From Actinomycetota bacterium (GTDB lineage Bacteria; Actinomycetota; Thermoleophilia; Solirubrobacterales; Solirubrobacteraceae): 64,000 bases of DNA. The stretch is from positions 55,963 to 119,962 of the forward strand of contig VAWK01000016.1 in assembly GCA_005885515.1 (NCBI GenBank), in the 5' to 3' direction. Of this stretch, positions 31,862 to 41,749 are shown one piece after another (position 1 is the first letter of the stretch; each line of letters begins with the position of its first letter). Made by a program: the position numbers and the translations under genes. The notes beneath the pieces were generated by a model. It had not been told where the DNA came from and did no database searches. It saw only the letters and a list, made by a program, of their open reading frames with translations.

Positions 31862-32890
31862 TCACGCCTGCCGTGCGTGCTCGGTGCGACGGCGGCGCGG
31901 CCTGGTCGCTCGCTTGGGCCGCACGCTCTCCAGCAGCGCGTTGCGCTCGCGCAGCCACCTGACGGTCGCGGCGATCCCCTCCTCGGGCTCGATGCGCGCC
32001 TGCCAGCCGAGCATGCTGCGCGCCTTCTCGACCGACGGCCAGCGGCGCTGCACGTCGACCGGGAAGCTAGGCAGGTGCTCGAGCTCGAACGCCGCGGGAT
32101 CCTGACCGCAGGCCTCCCAGACGATGCGCGCGATCTCCGCCACGCTGAGCTCGCGCGAGGCCGAGATGTTGAAATCCTCGTTCAGCCCCGACGGTGAGCG
32201 CATCGCGGCGACGATCCCGGCGGCGACGTCTTCCACGTGGGTGAGGGTTCGCGTCTGCTCGCCCGAGCCGAAGATCTGCAGCGGGCGCTGGCCGGCGAGC
32301 GCCTTGCCGATGAGGTCGGGCACCGCGTGGGCGAGCCCGGGCTCGCGATCGGGAAGCTCCCCCGGACCGTAGGCGTTGAACGGGCGGCAGATCGTGTAGG
32401 GCAGGCCGTGCTCGGCATGCGCGGCGCGGCAGTACACCTCGCCGGTCAGCTTGGAGAAGCCGTAGGCCGACAGCGGCACCGGGCACTGCGGCAGGTACTC
32501 CTCCGGCGTCGGGAACAGCTCCGCCCGCTCGAACACCATCGATGAGGACACGTATACGTAGCGCTCCACCTCGCACTCCAGCGCCGCGCGCACGACCGCG
32601 TTGTAGAGCGCGTTGTTCACCTCCGTGAGTGTGTGCGGAAGGCGATGGAAGTTGGCGATCCCTCCGACCACCGCGGCCAGGTGGATCACGTGCGTGCAGC
32701 CCTTCGCCGCCTCCAGCGCCTCCGCGGGCACGCGCAGATCGCCGGTGTGCACCGCGCAGCCTTCGCGCATCCAGTGCGGCGCCGGACGCTGGTCTGAGAC
32801 GCGCACCTCGAACTCGGGGTCGGAAAGCAGCCGCCTGACCACGGCGGCGCCGATCATGCCGACGCCACCCGTGACCAGCACCCGGCTCAT
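31862..32890 (-). CDS. NAD-dependent nucleotide-sugar epimerase
   Basis: MSRVLVTGGVGMIGAAVVRRLLSD...YVSSSMVFERAELFPTPEEYLPQCPVPLSAYGFSKLTGEVYCRA. Confidence 0.92.
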   Translation of the reverse strand: MSRVLVTGGVGMIGAAVVRRLLSDPEFEVRVSDQRPAPHWMREGCAVHTGDLRVPAEALEAAKGCTHVIHLAAVVGGIANFHRLPHTLTEVNNALYNAVVRAALECEVERYVYVSSSMVFERAELFPTPEEYLPQCPVPLSAYGFSKLTGEVYCRAAHAEHGLPYTICRPFNAYGPGELPDREPGLAHAVPDLIGKALAGQRPLQIFGSGEQTRTLTHVEDVAAGIVAAMRSPSGLNEDFNISASRELSVAEIARIVWEACGQDPAAFELEHLPSFPVDVQRRWPSVEKARSMLGWQARIEPEEGIAATVRWLRERNALLESVRPKRATRPRRRRTEHARQA

Positions 32891-34161
32891 CGGCTTGCGA
32901 GCAGCGCGGCGATCTCCGAGCTGTAGGCGAACACCTGCGCCGCGCCCCAGCAGTTCCAGGGATCGATCACGAGGCAGTCGCTGCATGCGCGCTCGGTGAT
33001 CGCCGCGAGCGTGCCGGCGTCGCGGAACTCCGAATGGTTCGTGGCCACAACGACCGCGGCGGCGCCGTCCAGCGCGTCCTGCAGGGAGGCCGTGGGTGTG
33101 GGCACGCGGGGGTCGTGCACGGCGACGTCTGCGAGCTCGCGCTCGAGCAGCCGGATCAGCTTGTGGGACAGCGAGTCGCGCTCGTCGTCGGTGTCGGCCT
33201 TGAAGGCGAGCCCCAGCACGGCGACCTTCCGGCCGGCTAGCGCACCGAGGCGCCGCTTGAGCCCTTCGAGCAGGAACAGCGGCACCGACTCGTTCACGCG
33301 CGAGACCGCGAGCAGCATGCCGGGAGCGGCGGAGCGCTCCTCGGAGAAGGCGAAGTCCTTGCGCAGGCAGCTTCCCGCCGTCAGGCCGGGCTGGGCGATG
33401 CCTCCGCGCGGGTAGTCGCGGTTGATCAGATCGATGACCTCGAACACGTTGGCGGAGTGGCGCTCGCAGTCCATCATCAGCAGGTTGGGCAAGGCGAAGT
33501 TGGTGTAGCGCAAGATGTTCGTCCAGATCTTCGCCAGCTCCGCCTGAACGGGCGAGGTCTGCACGATCGGCGCCGCGAAGCTCGAGAACAGCTCCGCCAC
33601 CACGTCCCCCGAGCGACCCCCGACGCCACCGACGATGCACGGCAGCGTGTCGATCTCCTCGAGAAAGCGCCCGGCCGCGATGCGCTCGGGCGCGTGCGCC
33701 ACGAACATGTCCTCGCCGACCCGAAAGCCACGGTGCTTGGCGACGTAGCCGGCGACGAACTCGGTTGTCCCCGGCGCGACGGTCGAGCGCAGGATCAGCG
33801 ACTGACCGACCGCGAGCACCCCGAGGAGGTCGTCCAGAGCCGATCGGATGTCACGCATGTCGATCTCGATATGCGAGAACGACGGGGTGCCGAGCGTGAT
33901 CACGATGTGGCGCGCCCGCGCCGCGTCCGGGACACGCTCGGACAGCGACAGGCGTCCACTCGCGCCCGCGCGCTCGAGCAGCGCCTGGGCGCCGGTCTCA
34001 GCGAACGGCATGCGCGCTTCGCGCACCGCCTGCAGGCGCGCGGGGTCCTTGTCGATGCCGATCACCCTGAGCCCGCGGTCGGCGAACGACAGCGCCAGCG
34101 GCAGCCCGACCCTGCCGAGGCCTACGATCGACACATCGGCGGTGGTCTGGGAGGCGTTCAT
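32887..34161 (-). CDS. Nucleotide sugar dehydrogenase
   Basis: ADVSIVGLGRVGLPLALSFADRGLRVIGIDKD...LRSTVAPGTTEFV...RKVAVLGLAFKADTDDERDSLSHKLIRLL. Confidence 0.92.
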   Translation of the reverse strand: MNASQTTADVSIVGLGRVGLPLALSFADRGLRVIGIDKDPARLQAVREARMPFAETGAQALLERAGASGRLSLSERVPDAARARHIVITLGTPSFSHIEIDMRDIRSALDDLLGVLAVGQSLILRSTVAPGTTEFVAGYVAKHRGFRVGEDMFVAHAPERIAAGRFLEEIDTLPCIVGGVGGRSGDVVAELFSSFAAPIVQTSPVQAELAKIWTNILRYTNFALPNLLMMDCERHSANVFEVIDLINRDYPRGGIAQPGLTAGSCLRKDFAFSEERSAAPGMLLAVSRVNESVPLFLLEGLKRRLGALAGRKVAVLGLAFKADTDDERDSLSHKLIRLLERELADVAVHDPRVPTPTASLQDALDGAAAVVVATNHSEFRDAGTLAAITERACSDCLVIDPWNCWGAAQVFAYSSEIAALLASR

Positions 34162-34174
34162 CCCCGCCAAGAGA

Positions 34175-34993
34175 TTAGCGGCGACGGTCGCGCAGGTGGC
34201 GCAGGTACTGTCGCACGAAGCCGACGATGAAGCGGGGGTTATAGCGCGCATAGCGGGGCCACAGGCGGCGCGGCTCGCGCGCCAGGCGGTAGCTCCACTC
34301 AAGGCCCGCGCGCTGCATCCAGGGCGGCGCCTGTGGCACCAGGCCGGCGTGGAAATCGAACGCGGCGCCGACGCCGACCAGCAAGGGGGCCGACAGGTGA
34401 GGGCGCATGCGCAGCATCCACTTCTCCTGCTTGGGCTGCCCGGTTCCGACCCACACGACCTGCGCGCCCGACGAGTTGATCTCGGCGGCCACCGCCCGCT
34501 CCTCCTCGAGGCTGAGCTCGCGGAATGGCGGTGAGTGGGCGCCGGCGATCTGCAGGCCCGGGAAGCGCGCCAGCAGGCGCCGTTCCAGCAGCCCCAGGGC
34601 GTCCGGCGTGCGCCCCCCGTACAGGAACACCGGCCTGCCGGTCGCGGCGGCGCGCCCGCAAGCGAGCGCCATGAGCTGGGGGCCGTACACGCGCGTGGCC
34701 GAGGAGTGCCCGAGCGCGCGCAGCGCCCACACCAGCGGCTGGCCGTCGGGCACCGCGAGAGTTGCCCCCAGCACCGCCGCGCGCGCGGCCGCATCCTCCT
34801 GTGCGGACATGACCAGGTTGACCGCCGCGGCCGTCACGTACGCGCGCGCGCCAGCGACGATCGTGCCGTCCATCCAGTTGAGCACCTGATCGTAGTCGGA
34901 CACCGCCAGGGGTATTCCGAGCACCTCGGCGGTCGGCGGGACGGCTGGAAGCTGCGGTGGCGGCGGCGCGGCGATCTGCGTGAAGATAACCAC
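34175..34993 (-). CDS. WecG/TagA/CpsF-family glycosyltransferase
   Basis: VTAAAVNLVMSAQEDAAARAAVLGATLAVPDGQPLVWALRALG...VWVGTGQPKQEKWM...GVGAAFDFHAGLVPQAPPWMQRAGLEWSYRLAREPRRLWPRYARYNPRFI. Confidence 0.94.
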   Translation of the reverse strand: MVIFTQIAAPPPPQLPAVPPTAEVLGIPLAVSDYDQVLNWMDGTIVAGARAYVTAAAVNLVMSAQEDAAARAAVLGATLAVPDGQPLVWALRALGHSSATRVYGPQLMALACGRAAATGRPVFLYGGRTPDALGLLERRLLARFPGLQIAGAHSPPFRELSLEEERAVAAEINSSGAQVVWVGTGQPKQEKWMLRMRPHLSAPLLVGVGAAFDFHAGLVPQAPPWMQRAGLEWSYRLAREPRRLWPRYARYNPRFIVGFVRQYLRHLRDRRR

Positions 34994-35105
34994 CGCCAGG
35001 CGTCGCGACGAGGGACGCTCTCGCGCCAGGACGCGCAGACAACCCGCAATTTGCGCACGCGCTCGCCTGGCAGGTTCCGACCGGTATCCATAATCCGGCG
35101 CGTCG

Positions 35106-36641
35106 ATGAGCCCTGCCAGCCTGCGACGCTACCGCGCTGAGCGTCTGCTGCGCGAGGAGTTTCGCGCTCTGCGCGCCTGCGTGCTCGCCAGCGCGCGCGG
35201 GAGCCTGCGCGCGTGCGGGGCCGAGCTCGACGAGAGCGATCTGGAGGCCTGCTACGCCCAAGCGTGGCAGGGCCTGTACGCGGCCACGCTTGGCGGCCAG
35301 CGGATCGTCAACCCTGCCGGCTGGCTCGCCACGGTCACGTTTCGCCGCGCGATCGACGAGTACCGCTCACGCGCACGCACCGGTCTGCGCGATCGCACGT
35401 CGCAGCTCGCGCCAGACGCGCGCGAGGGCGCCGTAGGCGCCGGCGACGCTGCCGGCAGTGGGCCGCAGTGCGACATCGCATCGCAGCTTGACCAGCGCAG
35501 GAAGCTGCGCGACCTGTTCGAGGCACTGCGCCTGCAGCTCAGCGTTCGCGAGCAGCAAGCCGCGACCCTCTGCTACCTGCAGGGGCTCTCGCGCTCGCAG
35601 GCGGCGCGAACCATGGGCGTGAGCGAGGCGCGCATGCGCAAGCTCATGGAGGGGACGGGGTCGGGCCGCCCCGGCGTCGCAGCGAAGGTAACGGCGCTGC
35701 TGGACACGATCGGCGAGGGCGAGTGGTGCGCCGCGCAGGGCTCGCTCATGCGGGGCCTCGCGTACGGCATTCTCGACCCCGCCGGCGAGCGTCATCGGTT
35801 GGCGCTGATTCACACCAGCGCGTGCCCTGCGTGTCGCGCCTACGTCGCTTCACTGCGGGGGCTGGCGGCGCTCCTGCCGCCGGCGCCATCGCTGCTTCCG
35901 CTGCTGCTCGCCGGCGGCGCGGGCGCGAAGGCGACCGGACTTGGCGCCGGACTCGCCCGAGGAGCGGCCTGGGGACCCGGCATGGAAGCCGCGAGCGGCG
36001 GGGGCGCCACGAGCGCGGCCCCGCACGGCACCGGTGCGGGTGGAGCGCTGTTCGGCCCCGGCGCGATGAGTCCCGCTGCCGCGGGCGCGGGCGCCGCGGG
36101 CGCGGGCGCCGCGGGTGGAGGCTGGTTGCTTGCGGGCGGCGGCGTGAGCGCCAAGCTCGCGGCCGGCTGTCTGCTCGCGCTCGGCGTGGGTGCGGGCTGC
36201 GCGGTGCTCGGCACGAGCCACGGAGCGGCGTGGAGCTCCTCGCGCGCGCATGCGCGAGCGCGCGCCGAGAGAGCCTCACGTGGCTCGGCCTCAGCCGCCG
36301 CGCCCGCAGCTGAGCTCAGGCGCCGTGCCAGCCCGGCTCCGGGCGCGGCCGGGTCCGCGCCGGCAATCACGACGCCCGTGCGCTCGCCGGCCGCGAGCAG
36401 CCGCGCAAGCCGCGAGTTCGGGCCGGAGCAGGTCGGGGCACCATCTGGCGGCCGACCGGCCCGACCGTCACACTCGCCGGCGGCGCCCACGGCGGTCGCG
36501 GCCAGCAGTGCCAGCGGGAGCGCCGAGTTCGCCCCCGGAGCGTCGCCCTCGACGTCGGCCGCCGCGGCGGCGCGAGGGAGCACGGTGACGCGGTCATCGG
36601 GCGCCAGCTCGGCGGCGCAGCGCGAGTTCTCGCCCGGCTAG
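35106..36641 (+). CDS. ECF-like sigma factor fused to Cys-containing, transmembrane and low-complexity C-terminal extension
   Basis: Sigma2/sigma4-like N-terminus (LSVREQQAATLCYLQGLSRSQAARTMGVSEARMRKLMEG), HTSACPACRAYVASLRGLAAL, hydrophobic segment KLAAGCLLALGVGAGCAVL, repeated xEFxPx motifs to the end. Confidence 0.75.
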   Translation: MSPASLRRYRAERLLREEFRALRACVLASARGSLRACGAELDESDLEACYAQAWQGLYAATLGGQRIVNPAGWLATVTFRRAIDEYRSRARTGLRDRTSQLAPDAREGAVGAGDAAGSGPQCDIASQLDQRRKLRDLFEALRLQLSVREQQAATLCYLQGLSRSQAARTMGVSEARMRKLMEGTGSGRPGVAAKVTALLDTIGEGEWCAAQGSLMRGLAYGILDPAGERHRLALIHTSACPACRAYVASLRGLAALLPPAPSLLPLLLAGGAGAKATGLGAGLARGAAWGPGMEAASGGGATSAAPHGTGAGGALFGPGAMSPAAAGAGAAGAGAAGGGWLLAGGGVSAKLAAGCLLALGVGAGCAVLGTSHGAAWSSSRAHARARAERASRGSASAAAPAAELRRRASPAPGAAGSAPAITTPVRSPAASSRASREFGPEQVGAPSGGRPARPSHSPAAPTAVAASSASGSAEFAPGASPSTSAAAAARGSTVTRSSGASSAAQREFSPG

Positions 36642-36740
36642 CCGAGCCGCTCAGCGCGATTGGCGCGCCCAGTCTGATCTCGGTCCGCTCGGGGCTGCGG
36701 GTCCCCCGGCAAGCCGCGGCCGACCGCATGCCGAGGCCGC

Positions 36741-38063
36741 TCAGCGGCGAGGAAACACCTTGGCGAGGCGGGCGAGCGCGAGCGGATTGCCGCGCGGGCG
36801 CAGCCTGCCGGTGGCGACGGCGCGCAGCGGATCAAGGCGTTCGCCGACGATGTCGGCCCAGTCCTGGTAGGCGAGCCGCAGGCGCAGGTCGGGATTTGGC
36901 GCATTGCCCTGCGAGACCGCGCTCGAGCCGTTTTCGACCGTCAGGTGCCACGTGGGGATGTCCGGATCGGTGAACTCCCACTGGAACGTGATCGGCTTGG
37001 CGAGGCCGTGATCCGGGTTGATCTGGCGGCGAAGCGTGTCGAACATCAACGCGACCGTGTCCGGGTCGCGCGCGGTCGGGCCCTGGCGAACGCCGATCAC
37101 GCCCGCCTTGGCGAGCGCGCGCCCGCGCTGTGAGAGCTCGAGTGGCGACAGCCCCGGCGGCAGCAGCGGCGGTCCCGGCAGCGACTCGATCGGCATGCCG
37201 GCCGAGCGCAGCTTGGTCGTCATCGAGGTCAGCCCCTCGACGCCGACGGTGTCGAAAGTGGCGTTGAACACGGTGATGTAGCGCTCATCCCATCCCGGCG
37301 GCATCAGCACCTGGGAGGTGAAGCGCGTAACTTCGCGCAGCACGCGGGCGACCGCCTTGGGCACGCCGACGGGGTCTTCGCGCTTCAGGTCTGACAGCAG
37401 CTTCACGCCGAAGCCGATGTGTCGCTGCTCATCGGCCGCGATGTTATCCATGCCCTGGCGGAAGGCGGGCAGCTGCTCGCGTTCCTCGAGATAGCTGCAG
37501 ATGAAGTGCTGGCCAGGCTGCGCCAGCGCGGCCTCGATGACGATGTGGTACAGCGCCACCGCGGCGGCGAGGTTGCAACGCGACGGGTCGGCACGGAGCT
37601 CATCGGCCATGCGATCGAGGCGGCCGAAGATGCGACGGAATCCAGGCGTGAGCTGCGGCTTGACCGCCAGTAGGCCGCTTGACAGGGAGCCGTCGCCGAT
37701 TCCACACACCTCCTGCATGAAGCGCTTGAAGAAGACCGCGTGTCGCGCCTCGTCGACCTGCTGCGTGGTGAGGAAGTACTTCTGCTCCTCGAGTGGCGCC
37801 GCGTCGATGTACGGCGAGAGGTTGTCTGCGACGGCGTCCTCGCCCCAGAAGAACAGGCAGTAGTTCCACAGCGCCGCCTGGCGCTCGAACTCGGTGAAGT
37901 CCTCGCGCCACTGGCGTGCGTCCTCGCTGAAGTCGAGCTCGGTGGCGCGCCAGTTTCCGCGCTCCCAGCGAGCGTAGAGGTCGGCGTATGTGATGGCGTC
38001 GGTTGGCAGGCTGCTGCCAGCGCTCGAATCGGCGGAGGCGGGTGGCGTGGTGGCGGTGGCCAT
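36741..38063 (-). CDS. Ribonucleotide reductase R2-like diiron protein with C-terminal SCP2-like domain
   Basis: DFTEFERQAALWNYCLFFWGEDAVADNLSPYIDAAPLEEQKYFLTTQQVDEARHAVFFKRFM...DEQRHIGFGVKLL; C-terminal FTDPDIPTWHLTVENGSSAVSQGNAPNPDLRLRLAYQDWADIVGERLDPLRAVATGRLRPRGNPLAL. Confidence 0.85.
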   Translation of the reverse strand: MATATTPPASADSSAGSSLPTDAITYADLYARWERGNWRATELDFSEDARQWREDFTEFERQAALWNYCLFFWGEDAVADNLSPYIDAAPLEEQKYFLTTQQVDEARHAVFFKRFMQEVCGIGDGSLSSGLLAVKPQLTPGFRRIFGRLDRMADELRADPSRCNLAAAVALYHIVIEAALAQPGQHFICSYLEEREQLPAFRQGMDNIAADEQRHIGFGVKLLSDLKREDPVGVPKAVARVLREVTRFTSQVLMPPGWDERYITVFNATFDTVGVEGLTSMTTKLRSAGMPIESLPGPPLLPPGLSPLELSQRGRALAKAGVIGVRQGPTARDPDTVALMFDTLRRQINPDHGLAKPITFQWEFTDPDIPTWHLTVENGSSAVSQGNAPNPDLRLRLAYQDWADIVGERLDPLRAVATGRLRPRGNPLALARLAKVFPRR

Positions 38064-38180
38064 GGTGCTGCTCCTATCCCCGGGCGGGTTGCCCGTGTTG
38101 CGCTCGTTGCCCCATTCACGACCGGGCGCTCGCCGGGGCGGGGCGCGCGCTCGGCAGTGTGACGGCTGCCCTAGCGAACA

Positions 38181-38201
38181 GATAACAAACATTATCGTAA
38201 T
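38181..38201. promoter_or_regulatory. Candidate TetR-type operator between divergent genes
   Basis: GATAA-CAAACA-TTATC (38181-38196) and ATTA-TCG-TAAT (38191-38201) nested inverted repeats in an AT-rich patch. Confidence 0.4.
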
Positions 38202-38231
38202 AGCAGTCGCTCTGTCAAGTACGATGACGGG

Positions 38232-38903
38232 ATGCCGATCGCGCACACCGACGGGACCGCGCCCGCGCCCGGCGTCCGCATGACGCGCGAGCAGAGCAAG
38301 GCCAACACCCGCGAGCGCCTGCTCGACGCGGCGCGCAGGGTATTCGCCAGCAGCGGCTTCCACGGCGCGTCGGTGGAGGAGATCGCATCCGCGGCCGGCT
38401 TCTCGACCGGTGCGCTGTATTCCAACTTCGATGGCAAGGAGGATCTGTTCCTGGCCCTGATGGAGCGCGAGATCGAGGAGCACGCGCGCGAGATCGGCGA
38501 AGCGGTTGCGCGGCGGACGTCGGTCGCCGAGCGCGCCGCGGGGGGCGCACGGGTGTGGATGACCATGATCGAGCGCGAGCCCGAGCTGCTGCTGCTGTTC
38601 ATGGAGTTTTGGGCCTACGGCGTGCGCGACCCGCACGTGCGGCCAAAGGTCGCCGCGCGCTTCGCACAGATGCGCAACCTGCTCACCACGTTGATCGCCG
38701 ACAGCGCGCACGAGTTCGACCTCGAGCTGCAGATCCCGGCCGAGCAACTGGCGGTGGCGATCGATGCGCTCGCCGACGGCATCGCGCGCCAGAAGCTCGC
38801 CGATCCCGCTGCCGTGCCGGACGACCTGATGGGCAGGGTGCTGTCGCTGCTGCTCGGCGCCGCTAGCCGTCCGGCAGGCACAGGCACGCGTAGTGGACCG
38901 TGA
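38232..38903 (+). CDS. TetR-family transcriptional regulator
   Basis: NTRERLLDAARRVFASSGFHGASVEEIASAAGFSTGALYSNFDGKEDLFLALME. Confidence 0.93.
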   Translation: MPIAHTDGTAPAPGVRMTREQSKANTRERLLDAARRVFASSGFHGASVEEIASAAGFSTGALYSNFDGKEDLFLALMEREIEEHAREIGEAVARRTSVAERAAGGARVWMTMIEREPELLLLFMEFWAYGVRDPHVRPKVAARFAQMRNLLTTLIADSAHEFDLELQIPAEQLAVAIDALADGIARQKLADPAAVPDDLMGRVLSLLLGAASRPAGTGTRSGP

Positions 38904-39612
38904 ACAGGCGCCGCGCCAGGCGCGAGGATGCGTGATGAAGCCCGTTGCGCAACGCCCACTTCGCCGCGGCCGACGCTCGCCCGCGTGGGCCGGCGGCGAA
39001 GAACAGGTGCACCTCGAGGGGCAGCGGATCCTCGAGCTCGCAGGCCACCGCCAGCCGCGCGCGTGAGGCGATCTCGCGTACCGCGCCGCGATCCAGCCGC
39101 TGCAGGTGCCCGATCTCGGCCGCCCGCGCGCGCCTGCTGGCCCGTCGCGCCGACCAGTTCGCCTCCAGCGGAACCTCGAGCACGACCGCGCGGCACGCGC
39201 GCGCGACCTCCTTCAGCAACGCAACCGGGTCGGGCACGTGCTCGAGCACGTGCGACAGGATGCCCAGGTCATACGCGCCGCCGCAGGCGGCCAGATGCGC
39301 GCCGTCATACAGCAGCACGGCGTCGATCTGCGGACGCGAGCGAGCGATCGCGACGGCCGCCTGGCTGATCTCCGCGCCGTGCAGGCGCCCGCCGAAGCGG
39401 CGCGCGCGCAGCTCGCACAGCAGCGCGCCGTCGCCGCACCCCACCTCGAGCGTGCTGGTGGGGCGGATGCCAGCGCGCGCGCACAGCGCGACCACGTGGT
39501 TGGCCTTGCCGATCGCCCCCAGCGCGCGCCAGCGCGCATGGGCCGCGGACGCGGCTGGGTCCTCCGAGTAGGCGCGCTCGTAGAAGCCCGCTAGCTGGGC
39601 GGTGTCCGGCAC
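38863..39612 (-). CDS. Class I SAM-dependent methyltransferase
   Basis: STLEVGCGDGALLCELRARRFGGRLHGAEISQAAVAIARSR...YDLGILSHVLEHVPDPVALLKEVARACRAVVLEVPLE; start uncertain. Confidence 0.85.
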   Translation of the reverse strand: MPDTAQLAGFYERAYSEDPAASAAHARWRALGAIGKANHVVALCARAGIRPTSTLEVGCGDGALLCELRARRFGGRLHGAEISQAAVAIARSRPQIDAVLLYDGAHLAACGGAYDLGILSHVLEHVPDPVALLKEVARACRAVVLEVPLEANWSARRASRRARAAEIGHLQRLDRGAVREIASRARLAVACELEDPLPLEVHLFFAAGPRGRASAAAKWALRNGLHHASSRLARRLFTVHYACLCLPDG

Positions 39613-41749
39613 AGCGACGATTATTGTGACCTCGATGGCCAGCAGGCTCACGACGTCGCTGCGCGAGGCGCCGGCGACGGTGCCGGGGCTTGCCGTCATG
39701 GCGCTGTTCCTGCTCTGGGCCACCGACCAGGCGGGGTTCCCGCTCACGCACTGGGCGCCCGGCGCCCTGATCGTGCTCGCACTGCTCGCGTTGGCGCTCG
39801 TCACGATCGGGATCCGCGTAAGCGAGATCCCGGTGGCGGTGAGGATCGCGCTCGCCTGCCTGGCTGCGTACACGGCGCTCAGCTTCCTCTCGATCCTGTG
39901 GGCCGGCGTGCCCGGCGATGCCTGGGAAGGGGCCAACCGCACGCTGCTGTACCTGCTCGTGTTCGCGCTGTTTGCCTGCTGGCGCCAGAACGGGCGCGCG
40001 GCCGCGCTGCTCCTGAGCGTGTGGGCGCTGGCGATGACTGTGCTGGCCGCGTTCGTGGCGCTGCACGTGGCAACCGCCTCGAGCGGCGCCCTGCAGCGCC
40101 TGCTCCCGTTCGGGCGCCTGGTGTACCCCACGGGCTATGTGAACGCGAACGCGGCGCTGTGGCTGATCGCGTTCTGGCCCGCCGTGCTGCTCGCGCGCAG
40201 CGCGCGGCTCCCATGGGGGCTGCGCGGCGCGCTGGCCGGCGGCGCGGTGCTGCTGGCGGAGGTCGGGTTGCTGGGGCAGAGCCGGGGGTCGCTGTATGCG
40301 ACGCCGATCATGCTGGTGCTCGTGTTCGCGCTGGTGCCGCGGCGCGCGCGCACGTTCGCGCTGCTAGTGCCGGTCGCGGCTGGGATCGGCGCCGCGGCGC
40401 CGGCCGTGCTGCGCGTGAGCGATCACCTCCAGCACGGCGAGGTCGTGGCGGCCACGCTCCATGCCGCGGTGGGCACGATGTTCATCGCCGCCGCGGCGGT
40501 CGGCCTGGCGGTCGCGCTCGCCGCCGCCGTGGAGCAGCGCCGGCTGCTTTCCGAGCCCGCGATGGGGCGCCTGCGCACGGCGGTGGGGATCTGCGCGCTG
40601 CTCACGCTGATCGGCCTGCTCGGCGGTGGCTGGGCCGCGGCTGGCGACCCGCTCGCACGCCTGCGGCACGGCTGGGACACGTTCAAGAGCGTGAAGGGCT
40701 ACGCGGCGAACGGCTCCGGCAACCGGCTCACGAGCGGCCTCGGCAGCAATCGCTACGACTTCTATCGGGTGGCGTTGGATGAGTTCGTCGCGCACCCGGT
40801 CGCCGGCATCGGCGCCGACAACTTCCAGCAGCAGTACCTGCGCCACGGCCGCAGCAATGAGACCCCCCATTACCCCCACAGCGTGGAGTTGCGCACCCTC
40901 ACCCAGACCGGGCTCGTGGGCTGCGCGCTGGCGCTGGCCGGCCTCGCCGCTGCGCTCGCGGCCGGGTGGCGCGCGTCCCGCGCCTGGCGCGCTCACGACC
41001 CGCTGGCGCGCGACGTCGCCGTGGCGGCGCTGGGCGGGTTCGCCTACTGGCTGCTGCACGGCTCCTTCGACTGGTTCTGGGAGTTCGCCGGACTGGGAGC
41101 GCCGGCGTTCGCGCTGCTCGGCCTGACCTGTGCGCTGGCGCCCGCGGCGACCACGCTGGATGCGAGCTCCGGACCGCGTTTGCCCGCCGGCGCGCGTGCC
41201 GGACCGCCTTTGCGCGCCGGCGCGCGGGCGCGGCGAGGGGGCCGGGCGCGGCGAGGGGGCCCGGCGATCGGGCGCTGGGTGGGCGTCGTCGGGGGCGTGC
41301 TCGCCATCGCGCTCGTGGCCGCGTCGCTGATCGCGCCATGGCTGAGTCAGCTCGAGATCGAGAGCGCGGCCAGAATCTGGCCGCGCGCCCCGCGCGTCGC
41401 CTACTCCCGCTTGCAGGACGCGGCGGCACTGAATCCCCTCAGCGACGCGGCCGACCTCCTGGCGGGCAGCATCGCCGTGCGCTTCGGCGACCTCGCGCTG
41501 GCCGATCGGCGCTTCTCGCAGGCGCTCGCGCGCTCGCCGGATGACGCCTATGCGACGCTCGAGCGCGGCGCCATCGCATCCAGCCGCGGCCGGCAGGACG
41601 CTGCGCTGCGGCTGTTGGCGCGTGCGGCGCAGCTACAGCCACGCGACCCGGTTAGCAGGCGGGCGCTCGCGCTTGCGCGGGCCGGGCGTCGGGTCAGCGT
41701 CGCCGAGCTGAACCGTTCAATCCTCGCGCAGGCGCAGCAGTTTCGCTAA
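39602..41749 (+). CDS. O-antigen ligase-family membrane protein with TPR-like C-terminus
   Basis: 715 aa, multi-TM, YVNANAALWLIAFWPA, HPVAGIGADNFQQQYLRHGRSNETPHYPHSVELRTLTQTGLVG; start could be the Met at 39635. Confidence 0.88.
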   Translation: MSGTATIIVTSMASRLTTSLREAPATVPGLAVMALFLLWATDQAGFPLTHWAPGALIVLALLALALVTIGIRVSEIPVAVRIALACLAAYTALSFLSILWAGVPGDAWEGANRTLLYLLVFALFACWRQNGRAAALLLSVWALAMTVLAAFVALHVATASSGALQRLLPFGRLVYPTGYVNANAALWLIAFWPAVLLARSARLPWGLRGALAGGAVLLAEVGLLGQSRGSLYATPIMLVLVFALVPRRARTFALLVPVAAGIGAAAPAVLRVSDHLQHGEVVAATLHAAVGTMFIAAAAVGLAVALAAAVEQRRLLSEPAMGRLRTAVGICALLTLIGLLGGGWAAAGDPLARLRHGWDTFKSVKGYAANGSGNRLTSGLGSNRYDFYRVALDEFVAHPVAGIGADNFQQQYLRHGRSNETPHYPHSVELRTLTQTGLVGCALALAGLAAALAAGWRASRAWRAHDPLARDVAVAALGGFAYWLLHGSFDWFWEFAGLGAPAFALLGLTCALAPAATTLDASSGPRLPAGARAGPPLRAGARARRGGRARRGGPAIGRWVGVVGGVLAIALVAASLIAPWLSQLEIESAARIWPRAPRVAYSRLQDAAALNPLSDAADLLAGSIAVRFGDLALADRRFSQALARSPDDAYATLERGAIASSRGRQDAALRLLARAAQLQPRDPVSRRALALARAGRRVSVAELNRSILAQAQQFR

